Below, piece by piece: positions 1 through 6,131 of a stretch of 10,707 bases of DNA. The position numbers were made by a program, and so were the translations under genes. The notes under the pieces are model-generated. The model was not told the origin of the DNA, did not search any database, and saw only the letters and a list, made by a program, of their open reading frames with translations. Numbering within the stretch: the stretch's first letter is position 1; every line of letters begins with the position of its first letter. Origin of the DNA: Stenotrophomonas sp. (GTDB lineage Bacteria > Pseudomonadota > Gammaproteobacteria > Xanthomonadales > Xanthomonadaceae); NCBI GenBank assembly GCA_003510825.1, contig DOKO01000210.1, forward strand, positions 1-10,707, given 5' to 3'.

Positions 1-1047
1 CTTGAAGTGGTCGATGTCCACCAGCAGCAGCGCCAGCTCGGTGCCGCTGCGGCGGGCGCGGTTCCACTCGGCCTGCAGCACGGTGTCGAACTGCCGCCGG
101 TTGGCCACGCCGGTCAGGCCGTCCTGCCGCGCCAGCTGGTCGAGGGTGGCCTGGCCTTCCAGCAGATCGATCTGCAGCAGGGTGCTGCGCAGGCCGAAGC
201 CCAGCGTGGCCACCACGAACCCGGCCACCGCCAGCGGCCGCGCGTGGTCCACCACCAGGGTGCCGACCACCAGCAGCAGCAACGGCAGGATCATCGGCCC
301 ACCGGCCTGCACCAGCCGCGACAGGCGCGGGTGCAGCACCCGCCCCGGCACCGGGGACTGGCGCAGGGCCAGCACCGCCAGCAGCAGGAACGGCACGTCG
401 ATCAGCAGGTCGTTGTAGGCACCAAAGGACTGCTCGGCGGTGTAATGGTTGATGTAGTACGCCACCACCAGGTAGCCCAGCGCATACAGCGCCAGCGCAC
501 GGAAGAACGCACGACGCTCGGGCACGTCGCCGGCCAGCCAGCGCACCACGGCAAAGGCGGCGATGCACAGGTTCTGGATGTCGAACATGTGCTGCATGTT
601 GGCCATCGCCTGGTCATCGATGTCGATGCGGTCGGCGAAGGACTGCGTGTGCACGAAGAACAGCACGCCCAGCAGGGCGGCCATCAGCCCGTCGATGAGG
701 CTGATGGTCCAGCGCTCGCGGCGCGCCCGGGCCAGGATGAAGACCAGCGGCACGCCGTACAGGACGTACAGCAGCAGGCTGGCACTGGGGGTGATGTTGG
801 AGCGGCCGGCGCTGAGCGCATCGACCATGTTGAAGCCCATACCACCGGCCCACAGCAGCAGGGCCAGCGCGGTGGCACGCCAGCCCAGCGCCGCACGGTC
901 GCGCTGGGCTCGCCACAGGCAGGCGGCCGCGGCCAGCAACGGTGCCGCGGTCAGGAAGGCGAAGGATCCGCCACCGGCCGTCCCAGGCCAGAACGCCACG
1001 ACCAACCCGTGGCACAGCACGTACAGCAGCGCCAGCACGACCGGCAT
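1..1047 (-). CDS. Membrane-anchored GGDEF diguanylate cyclase (partial, C-terminus beyond the window)
   Basis: The minus-strand frame stays open from an ATG at 1045-1047 to the window edge and gives 349 residues. About residues 1-285 are very hydrophobic, with roughly eight to ten predicted membrane helices (for example 1-20, 57-75, 91-106, 117-133, 183-199, 213-228, 251-266 and 270-286). A short amphipathic linker (287-305) follows. The start of a GGDEF domain is then clear: DGLTGVANRRQF (309-320) and VDIDHFK (343-349), where D344 is the expected metal-binding aspartate. The GGDEF signature itself and any EEF/EAL part lie outside, so catalytic competence cannot be judged. Known family members make cyclic di-GMP from two GTP; the N-terminal membrane module presumably senses an unknown signal. 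A purine-rich GGGGGGAG stretch lies 3 nt upstream of the ATG. The gene is transcribed divergently from the RIO kinase. The family call is firm; the exact start is less certain. Confidence 0.9.
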   Translation of the reverse strand, partial: MPVVLALLYVLCHGLVVAFWPGTAGGGSFAFLTAAPLLAAAACLWRAQRDRAALGWRATALALLLWAGGMGFNMVDALSAGRSNITPSASLLLYVLYGVPLVFILARARRERWTISLIDGLMAALLGVLFFVHTQSFADRIDIDDQAMANMQHMFDIQNLCIAAFAVVRWLAGDVPERRAFFRALALYALGYLVVAYYINHYTAEQSFGAYNDLLIDVPFLLLAVLALRQSPVPGRVLHPRLSRLVQAGGPMILPLLLLVVGTLVVDHARPLAVAGFVVATLGFGLRSTLLQIDLLEGQATLDQLARQDGLTGVANRRQFDTVLQAEWNRARRSGTELALLLVDIDHFK

Positions 1048-1112
1048 GCACTCCCCCCATCCGTAAGGCCGTATGCGCGCACCATAGCGCAGCCCGCGGC
1101 CACTGCGGCGTG

Positions 1113-1134
1113 ATCCGCTTTGGAAAAAGCGGAT
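1113..1134. other. Perfect 9-bp hairpin with GGAA loop in the divergent cyclase/kinase promoter gap
   Basis: The arm ATCCGCTTT (1113-1121) and the arm AAAGCGGAT (1126-1134) are exact reverse complements separated by GGAA. They lie in the 198-bp gap between the diguanylate cyclase start (1047) and the kinase start (1246), away from any gene end. Neither strand has a following T-run that would mark an intrinsic terminator. It could be an operator palindrome or a 5' leader structure. The only visible sign of a kinase promoter is a TAAAAT hexamer at 1184-1189 without a convincing -35 partner. Confidence 0.5.
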
Positions 1135-1245
1135 GCGCGACGCTCGCGGGCCCGCCGGCAAGCCGCTGGGCAGCCGCGGCCTGTAAAATGCGCAGATCCC
1201 TCCCCATCCTGGCGAGCGCGTCCGCGCCGGCCGCCCCGAGGTCCC

Positions 1246-2109
1246 GTGAAAACCCCCGAAGCACTGCGCGCACTGATCGACGACGGCGTGATCGATGAAG
1301 TACTACGCCCGCTCAAGAGCGGCAAGGAAGCGGCCGTGTACGTGGTACGCAGCGGCGACGAGGTGCGCTGCGCGAAGGTCTACAAGGACATGGCCCAGCG
1401 CAGCTTCCAGCAGCGCGTGCAGTACCAGGAAGGGCGCAAGGTGCGCGGCAGCCGCGAGGCGCGTGCGGTGGGCAAGGCCAGCAAGTACGGCCGCAAGCAG
1501 CAGGAAGCGGCCTGGAAGAACACCGAGGTGGACGCGCTGTACCTGCTGCGCGATGCCGGCGTGCGCGTGCCCGAGCCGTACGGCTACTACCACGGTGTGC
1601 TGGTGATGGAGCTGGTCACCGATGCCGACGGTTTCTCCGCCGCCCGCCTGGGCGAGGTGGAGCTGGAGCCCGACCAGGCCCGCCAGTTCCACCAGACCCT
1701 GGTCCGCCAGGTGGTGCGCATGCTGTGCTGCGGCCTGATCCATGGCGATCTCTCGCCGTACAACGTGCTGGTCGGTCCCGATGGCCCGGTGGTGATCGAT
1801 TTCCCCCAGGTGGTCAGCGCGGGCGGCAACAACGCCGCGCGCAGCATGCTGCTGCGGGATGTGAACAACCTCACCGCCTATCTGGGCCGTTTCGCGCCCG
1901 ACCTGCTGGACACCTGGTATGGCGAGGAAATGTGGGCGCTGTTCGAGGCTGGCAGCCTGCTGCCGGACAGCGAGCTGACCGGCACCTTCGTGCACGATGA
2001 ATCCACCATCGACCTGGACAGCGTGCGCTACGCCATCAACGATGCGCGCGAAGAGGCCCTGATCCGCCAGCAGGGCCGTGAAGCGGCGGAAGAAGACGAC
2101 GACCGGTAG
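1246..2109 (+). CDS. RIO-type serine/threonine protein kinase (bacterial PA4780-like family)
   Basis: This 287-residue protein has the full set of RIO kinase features. They are an ATP-binding segment LKSGKEAAVYVV (23-34), a probable phosphate-anchoring lysine in CAKVYK (K44), the catalytic loop HGDLSPYN (166-173, with D168 and N173) and the metal-binding IDFPQ (184-188, D185). The tail is acidic (EEDDDR). I chose the GTG start at 1246 because GAGGT lies a few bases upstream and the protein then begins at the usual RIO N-terminus; an upstream in-frame extension to 1120 has no family features. Eukaryotic and archaeal RIO proteins act in ribosome maturation. The bacterial members are poorly understood, so no substrate is proposed. 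It appears monocistronic. The TAG stop lies within a GTAG-tagged palindrome that may form the 3' end of the mRNA. Confidence 0.93.
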   Translation: MKTPEALRALIDDGVIDEVLRPLKSGKEAAVYVVRSGDEVRCAKVYKDMAQRSFQQRVQYQEGRKVRGSREARAVGKASKYGRKQQEAAWKNTEVDALYLLRDAGVRVPEPYGYYHGVLVMELVTDADGFSAARLGEVELEPDQARQFHQTLVRQVVRMLCCGLIHGDLSPYNVLVGPDGPVVIDFPQVVSAGGNNAARSMLLRDVNNLTAYLGRFAPDLLDTWYGEEMWALFEAGSLLPDSELTGTFVHDESTIDLDSVRYAINDAREEALIRQQGREAAEEDDDR

Positions 2110-2128
2110 CGCCACGCCATGCGTGGCG
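2106..2128 (+). repeat. SMAG/REP-type GTAG palindrome overlapping the kinase stop codon
   Basis: GTAG (2106-2109) is followed by CGCCACGC (2110-2117), a CAT loop and GCGTGGCG (2121-2128), a perfect 8-bp stem. A GTAG tag plus stem-loop is the known architecture of S. maltophilia SMAG elements. The TAG of the tag is the stop codon of the RIO kinase, so the element abuts the reading frame with no spacer. Confidence 0.75.
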
Positions 2129-2145
2129 GCTGGCCGCCGGCTTCC

Positions 2146-2169
2146 GTAGAGCCGAGCCCACGCTCGGCT
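2146..2169 (+). repeat. SMAG/REP-type GTAG palindrome, forward orientation
   Basis: GTAG (2146-2149) precedes AGCCGAGC (2150-2157), a 4-nt loop, and GCTCGGCT (2162-2169), a perfect 8-bp stem. It faces the two reverse-oriented copies downstream, giving the inverted layout common for REP elements in gammaproteobacteria. Confidence 0.85.
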
Positions 2170-2181
2170 GCTCTGCTGCCC

Positions 2182-2203
2182 AGTCGAGCAAGCTCGACTC
2201 TAC
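2182..2203 (-). repeat. SMAG/REP-type palindrome, reverse orientation
   Basis: AGTCGAGC (2182-2189), AA loop and GCTCGACT (2192-2199) form a perfect 8-bp stem followed by CTAC (2200-2203), the reverse complement of the GTAG tag. The stem sequence differs from its neighbours at compensated positions, so pairing is kept. Confidence 0.85.
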
Positions 2204-2211
2204 CGAAGGCC

Positions 2212-2235
2212 AGCCGAGCATCGGCTCGGCTCTAC
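2212..2235 (-). repeat. SMAG/REP-type palindrome, reverse orientation
   Basis: AGCCGAGC (2212-2219), a 4-nt loop and GCTCGGCT (2224-2231) form a perfect 8-bp stem followed by CTAC (2232-2235). It has the same stem as the copy at 2146-2169 in the opposite orientation. It ends 3 bp from the frmB stop, so the cluster fills the gap between the convergent kinase gene and frm operon and may protect or end both transcripts. Confidence 0.85.
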
Positions 2236-2238
2236 AAC

Positions 2239-3069
2239 TCAGGCTTTCAGCGCGCGGGCGTGGTGGGCGATGTGCTCACCGATGAAGCTGGCGATGAAGT
2301 AGTAGCTGTGGTCGTAGCCCGGCTGCAGGCGCAGGGTCAGCGGATGGCCGACGGCCTCGCAGGCCTGCTGCAGGCGTTCGGGCTGCAGCTGGTTCTGCAG
2401 GAACTCATCGGCATCGCCCTGGTCGACCAGCAGCGGCAGGCGCTCGCCGGCGGTGGCCACCAGCGCGGTGGCATCCCACTGCGCCCACTCGGCCGGGTTG
2501 TCGCCCAGGTAGGCAGTGAACGCCTTCTGGCCCCACGGCACCTGGCTCGGCGCCACGATCGGCGAGAACGCCGACACGCTGCGGTAGCGGCCCGGGTTGC
2601 GCAGCGCCAGCACCAGCGCGCCGTGCCCACCCATCGAATGGCCACTGATCGCCCGCGCATCGCTGGCCGGGAAGTTCGCTTCGATCAGCGCCGGCAGTTC
2701 GTGCACCACGTAGTCGTGCATGCGGTAGTGCTTCGCCCACGGCTGCTCGGTGGCGTTGAGGTAGAAGCCTGCGCCCTTGCCCAGGTCGTAGCCTTCGGCA
2801 TCGGCCACATCATCGCCGCGCGGGCTGGTGTCCGGCGCCACCAGGATGACGCCATGCTCGGCAGCGTAGCGCTGTGCGCCGGCCTTGGTGATGACGTTCT
2901 GCTCGGTGCAGGTCAGCCCGCTCAGCCAGTACAGCACCGGCAGCGTCTGCGTGGCGGCCTGCGGCGGCAGGTACACGGCGAACTGCATGTCGCAGCCCAG
3001 CGTGGTCGAGTGATGGCGATAGACGTCCTGCCAGCCGCCGAAACAGGCGCGGTGTTCGATGCGTTCCAT
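2239..3069 (-). CDS. frmB: S-formylglutathione hydrolase
   Basis: This cytosolic alpha/beta hydrolase of 276 residues hydrolyses S-formylglutathione to formate and glutathione, the second step of glutathione-dependent formaldehyde oxidation. The full length matches the esterase D/FrmB family. Visible motifs are WLSGLTCTEQN (48-58, oxyanion region), the nucleophile elbow GHSMGGHGAL with Ser145, the acid loop DQGDADEFL with probable Asp221, and GYDHSYYF with His254. GGGAG lies a few bases before the ATG at 3069. It is the last gene of frmR-frmA-frmB; the frmA stop is 48 bp upstream, and that gap holds a strong hairpin. Regulation is expected through the FrmR operator ahead of frmR. Its 3' end abuts the GTAG repeat cluster. 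Confidence 0.96.
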   Translation of the reverse strand: MERIEHRACFGGWQDVYRHHSTTLGCDMQFAVYLPPQAATQTLPVLYWLSGLTCTEQNVITKAGAQRYAAEHGVILVAPDTSPRGDDVADAEGYDLGKGAGFYLNATEQPWAKHYRMHDYVVHELPALIEANFPASDARAISGHSMGGHGALVLALRNPGRYRSVSAFSPIVAPSQVPWGQKAFTAYLGDNPAEWAQWDATALVATAGERLPLLVDQGDADEFLQNQLQPERLQQACEAVGHPLTLRLQPGYDHSYYFIASFIGEHIAHHARALKA

Positions 3070-3083
3070 GGAGTGCTCCCAGC

Positions 3084-3108
3084 GGCGGCAGGCGCGCGGC
3101 CTGCCGCC
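3084..3108 (-). other. Perfect 10-bp hairpin in the frmA-frmB intercistronic gap
   Basis: On the plus strand, GGCGGCAGGC (3084-3093) and GCCTGCCGCC (3099-3108) are exact reverse complements with a 5-nt GCGCG loop. In the operon transcript the hairpin lies between the frmA stop and the frmB Shine-Dalgarno, ending about 3 nt before the GGGAG. No U-run follows, so it is not a canonical terminator. It could stabilise the upstream message or tune frmB translation. Confidence 0.6.
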
Positions 3109-3117
3109 TGGCGTGAT

Positions 3118-4227
3118 TCAGAAGTGGACGACCGAGCGGATCGACTTGCCTTCATGCATCAGGTCGAAGGCTTCGTTGATCTTGTCCAGGTCCATGGTGT
3201 GGGTGACGAACGGGGCCAGCTCGATATCGCCCTTCATCGCGTCTTCCACCATGCCCGGCAGCTGGCTGCGGCCCTTCACGCCGCCGAAGGCGGTGCCCAT
3301 CCACTTGCGGCCGGTGACCAGCTGGAACGGACGGGTGGAGATTTCCTGGCCGGCACCGGCCACGCCGATCACCACGCTCTGGCCCCAGCCACGGTGCGCG
3401 CATTCCAGCGCCGCACGCATCACGCTGGTGTTGCCGATGCACTCGAAGCTGTGGTCCACGCCCCAGGTGGTCATTTCAACGATGACCTGCTGGATCGGCT
3501 TGTCGAAGTCCTTCGGGTTGATGCAGTCGGTGGCACCGAATTCGCGGGCCAGCTCGAACTTGGACGGGTTGGTGTCCACCGCGATGATGCGGCCGGCCTT
3601 GGCCTGGCGCGCACCTTGGATGACCGCCAGGCCGATGCCGCCCAGGCCGAACACGGCCACGCTGTCGCCTTCCTGCACCTTGGCGGTGTTGTGCACCGCG
3701 CCGATGCCGGTGGTGACGCCGCAGCCGAGCAGGCAGACGTGTTCCGGGTTCGCTTCCGGATTGATCTTGGCCAGCGAGACGTCGGCCACCACGGTGTACT
3801 CGCTGAAGGTCGAGCAGCCCATGTAGTGGTAGATCGGCTCGCCGTTGTAGCTGAAGCGGCTGGTGCCGTCGGGCATCACGCCCTTGCCCTGGGTGGCACG
3901 CACCGACACGCACAGGTTGGTCTTGCCGCTCTTGCAGAACAGGCACTCCCCGCACTCGGCGGTGTACAGCGGAATCACGTGGTCGCCCGGCTTGACGCTG
4001 GTCACGCCCTCGCCCACTTCCACCACGATGCCGGCGCCTTCATGGCCCAGCACCACCGGGAACAGGCCTTCCGGATCATCGCCGGACAGGGTGAACGCAT
4101 CGGTGTGGCAGACACCGGTGTGGGTGATCTTGACCAGCACTTCGCCGGCCTTCGGCGGGGCGACGTCGATCTCGACGATCTGCAGCGGCTGGCCGGGACC
4201 AAAGGCGACGGCGGCACGGGATTTCAT
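3118..4227 (-). CDS. frmA: S-(hydroxymethyl)glutathione dehydrogenase / class III alcohol dehydrogenase
   Basis: The 369-residue zinc-dependent medium-chain dehydrogenase oxidises S-hydroxymethylglutathione, formed from formaldehyde and glutathione, to S-formylglutathione with NAD+. Family members can also reduce S-nitrosoglutathione. Catalytic zinc ligands are Cys40 (GVCHTD), His62 (GHEGAG) and Cys169 (LLGCGVTTG). The four structural zinc cysteines are C92, C95, C98 and C106. The Rossmann glycines are in FGLGGIG (193-199), and the NAD ribose-binding acid is Asp218 in IIAVDTN. All key residues are present and the length is typical. GGAGAG precedes the ATG at a normal distance. It is the middle gene of the operon, 58 bp after frmR and 48 bp before frmB, in the same order as E. 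coli frmRAB. Confidence 0.97.
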   Translation of the reverse strand: MKSRAAVAFGPGQPLQIVEIDVAPPKAGEVLVKITHTGVCHTDAFTLSGDDPEGLFPVVLGHEGAGIVVEVGEGVTSVKPGDHVIPLYTAECGECLFCKSGKTNLCVSVRATQGKGVMPDGTSRFSYNGEPIYHYMGCSTFSEYTVVADVSLAKINPEANPEHVCLLGCGVTTGIGAVHNTAKVQEGDSVAVFGLGGIGLAVIQGARQAKAGRIIAVDTNPSKFELAREFGATDCINPKDFDKPIQQVIVEMTTWGVDHSFECIGNTSVMRAALECAHRGWGQSVVIGVAGAGQEISTRPFQLVTGRKWMGTAFGGVKGRSQLPGMVEDAMKGDIELAPFVTHTMDLDKINEAFDLMHEGKSIRSVVHF

Positions 4228-4263
4228 GGCGGACTCTCCAAAGACAGGCAGTAACAGGATGGG

Positions 4264-4281
4264 CGGCGCTATGTTGCGCCG
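4264..4281 (-). other. Short 6-bp hairpin in the frmR-frmA gap
   Basis: CGGCGC (4264-4269) and GCGCCG (4276-4281) are reverse complements around a 6-nt loop, just after the frmR stop codon (4286-4288) in the direction of transcription. The stem is short and could be chance at this GC content, but it parallels the stronger hairpin in the next gap. No terminator-like U-run follows on the minus strand. Confidence 0.35.
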
Positions 4282-4285
4282 TTGT

Positions 4286-4561
4286 TTATTTCAGGTACGA
4301 GCGGATCAGCCCGCTCATCTCGCGCACGCGTTCGGCGCGTTGTTCATCGGAGGTGGCCGGCTGGCCAAATTCCTCGCGCAGGTGGGCTTCCATCACCTCG
4401 GACATCAGCCCGTTGACCGCGCCACGGATGGCCGCGATCTGCTGCAGCACCGGCCCACAGTCGGCGCCGGCCTCCAGCGCGCGGTCCAGCGCATCGCACT
4501 GGCCGCGGATGCGGCGCACGCGGGCCAGGACCTTCTTCTTTTCTTCGGGGGAATGCGGCAT
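4286..4561 (-). CDS. frmR: Formaldehyde-responsive transcriptional repressor FrmR (CsoR/RcnR family)
   Basis: This all-helical DNA-binding repressor has 91 residues, the usual length, and begins MPHSPEEKKKVLARVRRIRG, nearly identical to E. coli FrmR as I remember it. Formaldehyde is known to crosslink the N-terminal Pro2 amine to Cys35 of a partner subunit, releasing DNA. Both residues are here at the same positions (P2; C35 in GADCGPV). His60 and the basic surface (KKK 8-10, R14, R16, R17, R19) are also kept. An extra cysteine, C22, sits where the E. coli protein as remembered has isoleucine. It is first in the operon, and the operator at 4581-4599 lies about 20 bp upstream of its ATG. GAAGGTGG provides a plausible ribosome binding site. 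The formaldehyde specificity is inferred from P2/C35 and the operon. Confidence 0.95.
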   Translation of the reverse strand: MPHSPEEKKKVLARVRRIRGQCDALDRALEAGADCGPVLQQIAAIRGAVNGLMSEVMEAHLREEFGQPATSDEQRAERVREMSGLIRSYLK

Positions 4562-4580
4562 CGCGGGCCACCTTCGGAAC

Positions 4581-4599
4581 TATACTGGGGGATAGTATA
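4581..4599. promoter_or_regulatory. Probable FrmR operator
   Basis: TATACT (4581-4586) and AGTATA (4594-4599) are exact reverse complements flanking GGGGGAT. An AT-rich inverted repeat around a G/C tract is the recognised operator type of the CsoR/RcnR/FrmR family and closely resembles the E. coli frm operator. On the minus strand the arms supply TATAGT (4579-4584) and TATACT (4594-4599), either usable as a -10 element, so bound FrmR would block RNA polymerase. No convincing -35 was found. It is about 150 bp from the divergent gene at 4750, so effects on that gene are uncertain. Confidence 0.88.
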
Positions 4600-4749
4600 C
4601 AGAGCGCGCGCACCTGACGCTATTGGCTGGCTGCTCGCCTATGGGGACCCGTTCGCGCACCTTTCAATATCAATGACTTATGAAGAATCCCGATTGCATT
4701 GCGGACGCAGCTGCCAATCTCTCACCCTCCATACAACTCAGAGCATCAA

Positions 4750-5169
4750 ATGGGCGTCGGGATTGAACTGGGAAGCATCACTGATGAGGTCGGCAGCGAC
4801 GCGTTCCTGTATGCCTTTTTCTCGACGATAACCGGCAACCTGGAGCCTGCTGGCTGGGGAACCCGCTTCCCGATCATCATGCATACGCTCTACGGTGGAA
4901 CGCTGCCGCAGAAGGATGGAGCTGGCGCACTTGCCGAGATCCGGATCATCCGGAACGAGCTCGCCCATCTGCCTCCCGACAGGGTCATCTGGTCGCTTGA
5001 AAACCGGACTCTGCAACCGCCGTGGTCAAGCAACATCGCGACGGACATCAACAACCTTGCGGATTACTTTGTCACTGCGCACGGTCGGGATCTCATCATG
5101 CTTCTGATTGAGGTCCTCGAGGAACTGGCCGGCGGTGGCGAAGCCTTCGCGAGGATCGTCAGCTACTAG
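4750..5169 (+). CDS. Imm70-like immunity protein (orphan)
   Basis: The 139-residue protein resembles, by memory of the family, Immunity protein 70 of polymorphic toxin systems. It begins MGVGIELGS, then has DAFLYAFFSTI (17-27), LEPAGWGTRFP (31-41), an LYGG turn (47-50), PPDRVIW (75-81), QPPWSSNIATDI (89-100) and LADYFVTAHGRDL (103-115). Such proteins neutralise a cognate toxin delivered between competing cells. I chose the ATG at 4750 because the family-like N-terminus starts there; the in-frame TTG at 4699 adds residues with no family features. No good Shine-Dalgarno is seen. GC is about 59% by hand count, and 45% in 4661-4740, against about 70% in the adjoining LysR gene, which suggests acquisition by transfer. 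No toxin, Rhs or secretion gene is present. It ends 18 bp from the convergent LysR gene. Confidence 0.75.
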   Translation: MGVGIELGSITDEVGSDAFLYAFFSTITGNLEPAGWGTRFPIIMHTLYGGTLPQKDGAGALAEIRIIRNELAHLPPDRVIWSLENRTLQPPWSSNIATDINNLADYFVTAHGRDLIMLLIEVLEELAGGGEAFARIVSY

Positions 5170-5187
5170 CCTTCACCGTAGCGTTGT

Positions 5188-6096
5188 TCAGTCGAACGCG
5201 CCCGCCGCGGCCAGCCGGGTCAGCTCATCCACCACGAAGCGCACTTTCGGCCGCAGGTGGCGGGTGGGCGGCCACAGTGCGTGGATCTCGATGTGCCGCT
5301 GCATGCACTCGTCCAGCACCGATTGCAGGGCGCCGGACTGCAGGTGCCGACGGACCAGCGAGACTGGCATCTGGCAGATGCCGAGCCCGGCGATGGCACC
5401 GTCGATCACCGCATCGCCGTCGTTGAGCTGGTGGGTGGCCTGCGGAATGAAGGTGCCACCCTCGCCATCCGGGCCGATCCGCCACGCCATCGGCTGGCCG
5501 TGGCGGTAGCCGACGATGCTGCGGTGCTGGCGCAGCTCGTCCACGCTGCGCGGCACGCCGTGCGCCTGCAGGTACGATGGTGCGGCGCAGGTGACCAGGC
5601 GCTGGCTGCCCAGCCGGCGCGCCACCAGGTGCTCGGCCTGCTGCAGGCCACCGAAGCGGATCAGCAGGTCGATGCCTTCCTCGATCGGATCGACGAAGTG
5701 GTCGGTGAAGGTCACTGTCAGCTGCAGGTCGGGGTACTGCTGGCACAGCTTCAGCAGCACCGGCATCACTACCAGGCGGCCGAAAGACGAGGGCATGTCG
5801 ATGCGCAGGCGTCCGCTGGGCAGGTGCGCGGCCGAGCCCAGGCACGCCTCGGCGGCGGAGATCTCATCCAGCGCGGCCGCGCACGAGGCGTAGTAGGCCT
5901 CGCCGTCGGTGGTCAGCGAGATGCGTCGGGTGGTGCGATGGAACAGGCGCACGCCCAGCCGCGCCTCCAGCCGGGCGATGGCCTTGCCCACCGCCGAGCG
6001 CGAGATACCCAGCGCCTCTGCCGCCTCGGTGAAGGTGCCGGCGCGCGCCGTGGTGACGAAGGTCACCAGGCCATTCAAGGATTCCACGGGCAGCAT
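5188..6096 (-). CDS. LysR-family transcriptional regulator, divergent from the ene-reductase
   Basis: The 302-residue protein has the LysR layout. A winged helix-turn-helix comes first: FVTTARAGTFTEAAEALGIS (13-32) with recognition helix SRSAVGKAIARLE (32-44) and wing FHRTTRRISLTTDG (52-65). A linker helix follows to about 85, then a periplasmic-binding-protein-like effector domain. The motifs IRFGG and AIAGLGICQMP fit the CrgA/DmlR-type subgroup. I chose the ATG at 6094-6096 because GGAGG lies about 6 bases upstream; an upstream extension in the same frame adds 26 unlike-family residues. It faces the ene-reductase gene across 119 bp holding a palindrome near its own start. By the usual rule for LysR pairs it probably controls that gene and itself, responding to an unknown small molecule. 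Confidence 0.93.
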   Translation of the reverse strand: MLPVESLNGLVTFVTTARAGTFTEAAEALGISRSAVGKAIARLEARLGVRLFHRTTRRISLTTDGEAYYASCAAALDEISAAEACLGSAAHLPSGRLRIDMPSSFGRLVVMPVLLKLCQQYPDLQLTVTFTDHFVDPIEEGIDLLIRFGGLQQAEHLVARRLGSQRLVTCAAPSYLQAHGVPRSVDELRQHRSIVGYRHGQPMAWRIGPDGEGGTFIPQATHQLNDGDAVIDGAIAGLGICQMPVSLVRRHLQSGALQSVLDECMQRHIEIHALWPPTRHLRPKVRFVVDELTRLAAAGAFD

Positions 6097-6108
6097 CTGC
6101 AGCCTCCA

Positions 6109-6131
6109 TTGGGGACACGATGTCCCGCCAA
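6109..6131. promoter_or_regulatory. Candidate LysR operator palindrome
   Basis: GGGACA (6112-6117) and TGTCCC (6121-6126) are exact reverse complements around CGA. The flanks TTGG (6109-6112) and CCAA (6128-6131) extend the symmetry imperfectly. The site is in the 119-bp divergent gap, 12 bp upstream of the LysR ATG and next to its Shine-Dalgarno, a position suited to autoregulation. Distance to the ene-reductase start is about 85 bp. Assignment to this regulator is by position only. Confidence 0.5.

Noticed and set aside
7..1113. 368-residue open frame on the plus strand
   Set aside because: It is rich in Gln, His and Arg and antisense to the diguanylate cyclase, whose minus-strand frame has membrane helices and GGDEF-domain motifs.
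2106..2235. CRISPR-like array
   Set aside because: The repeats are short palindromes in mixed orientation with no constant-length spacers and no cas genes; they fit SMAG/REP elements.
2119..4254. 711-residue open frame on the plus strand
   Set aside because: It lies antisense to frmB and frmA, which have full motifs. Its sequence is low-complexity, rich in His, Ala, Arg and Gln, as expected opposite GC-rich genes.
4699..4749. N-terminal extension of the Imm70-like protein from a TTG codon
   Set aside because: The added 17 residues have no family features, and the Imm70-like N-terminus begins at the ATG at 4750.
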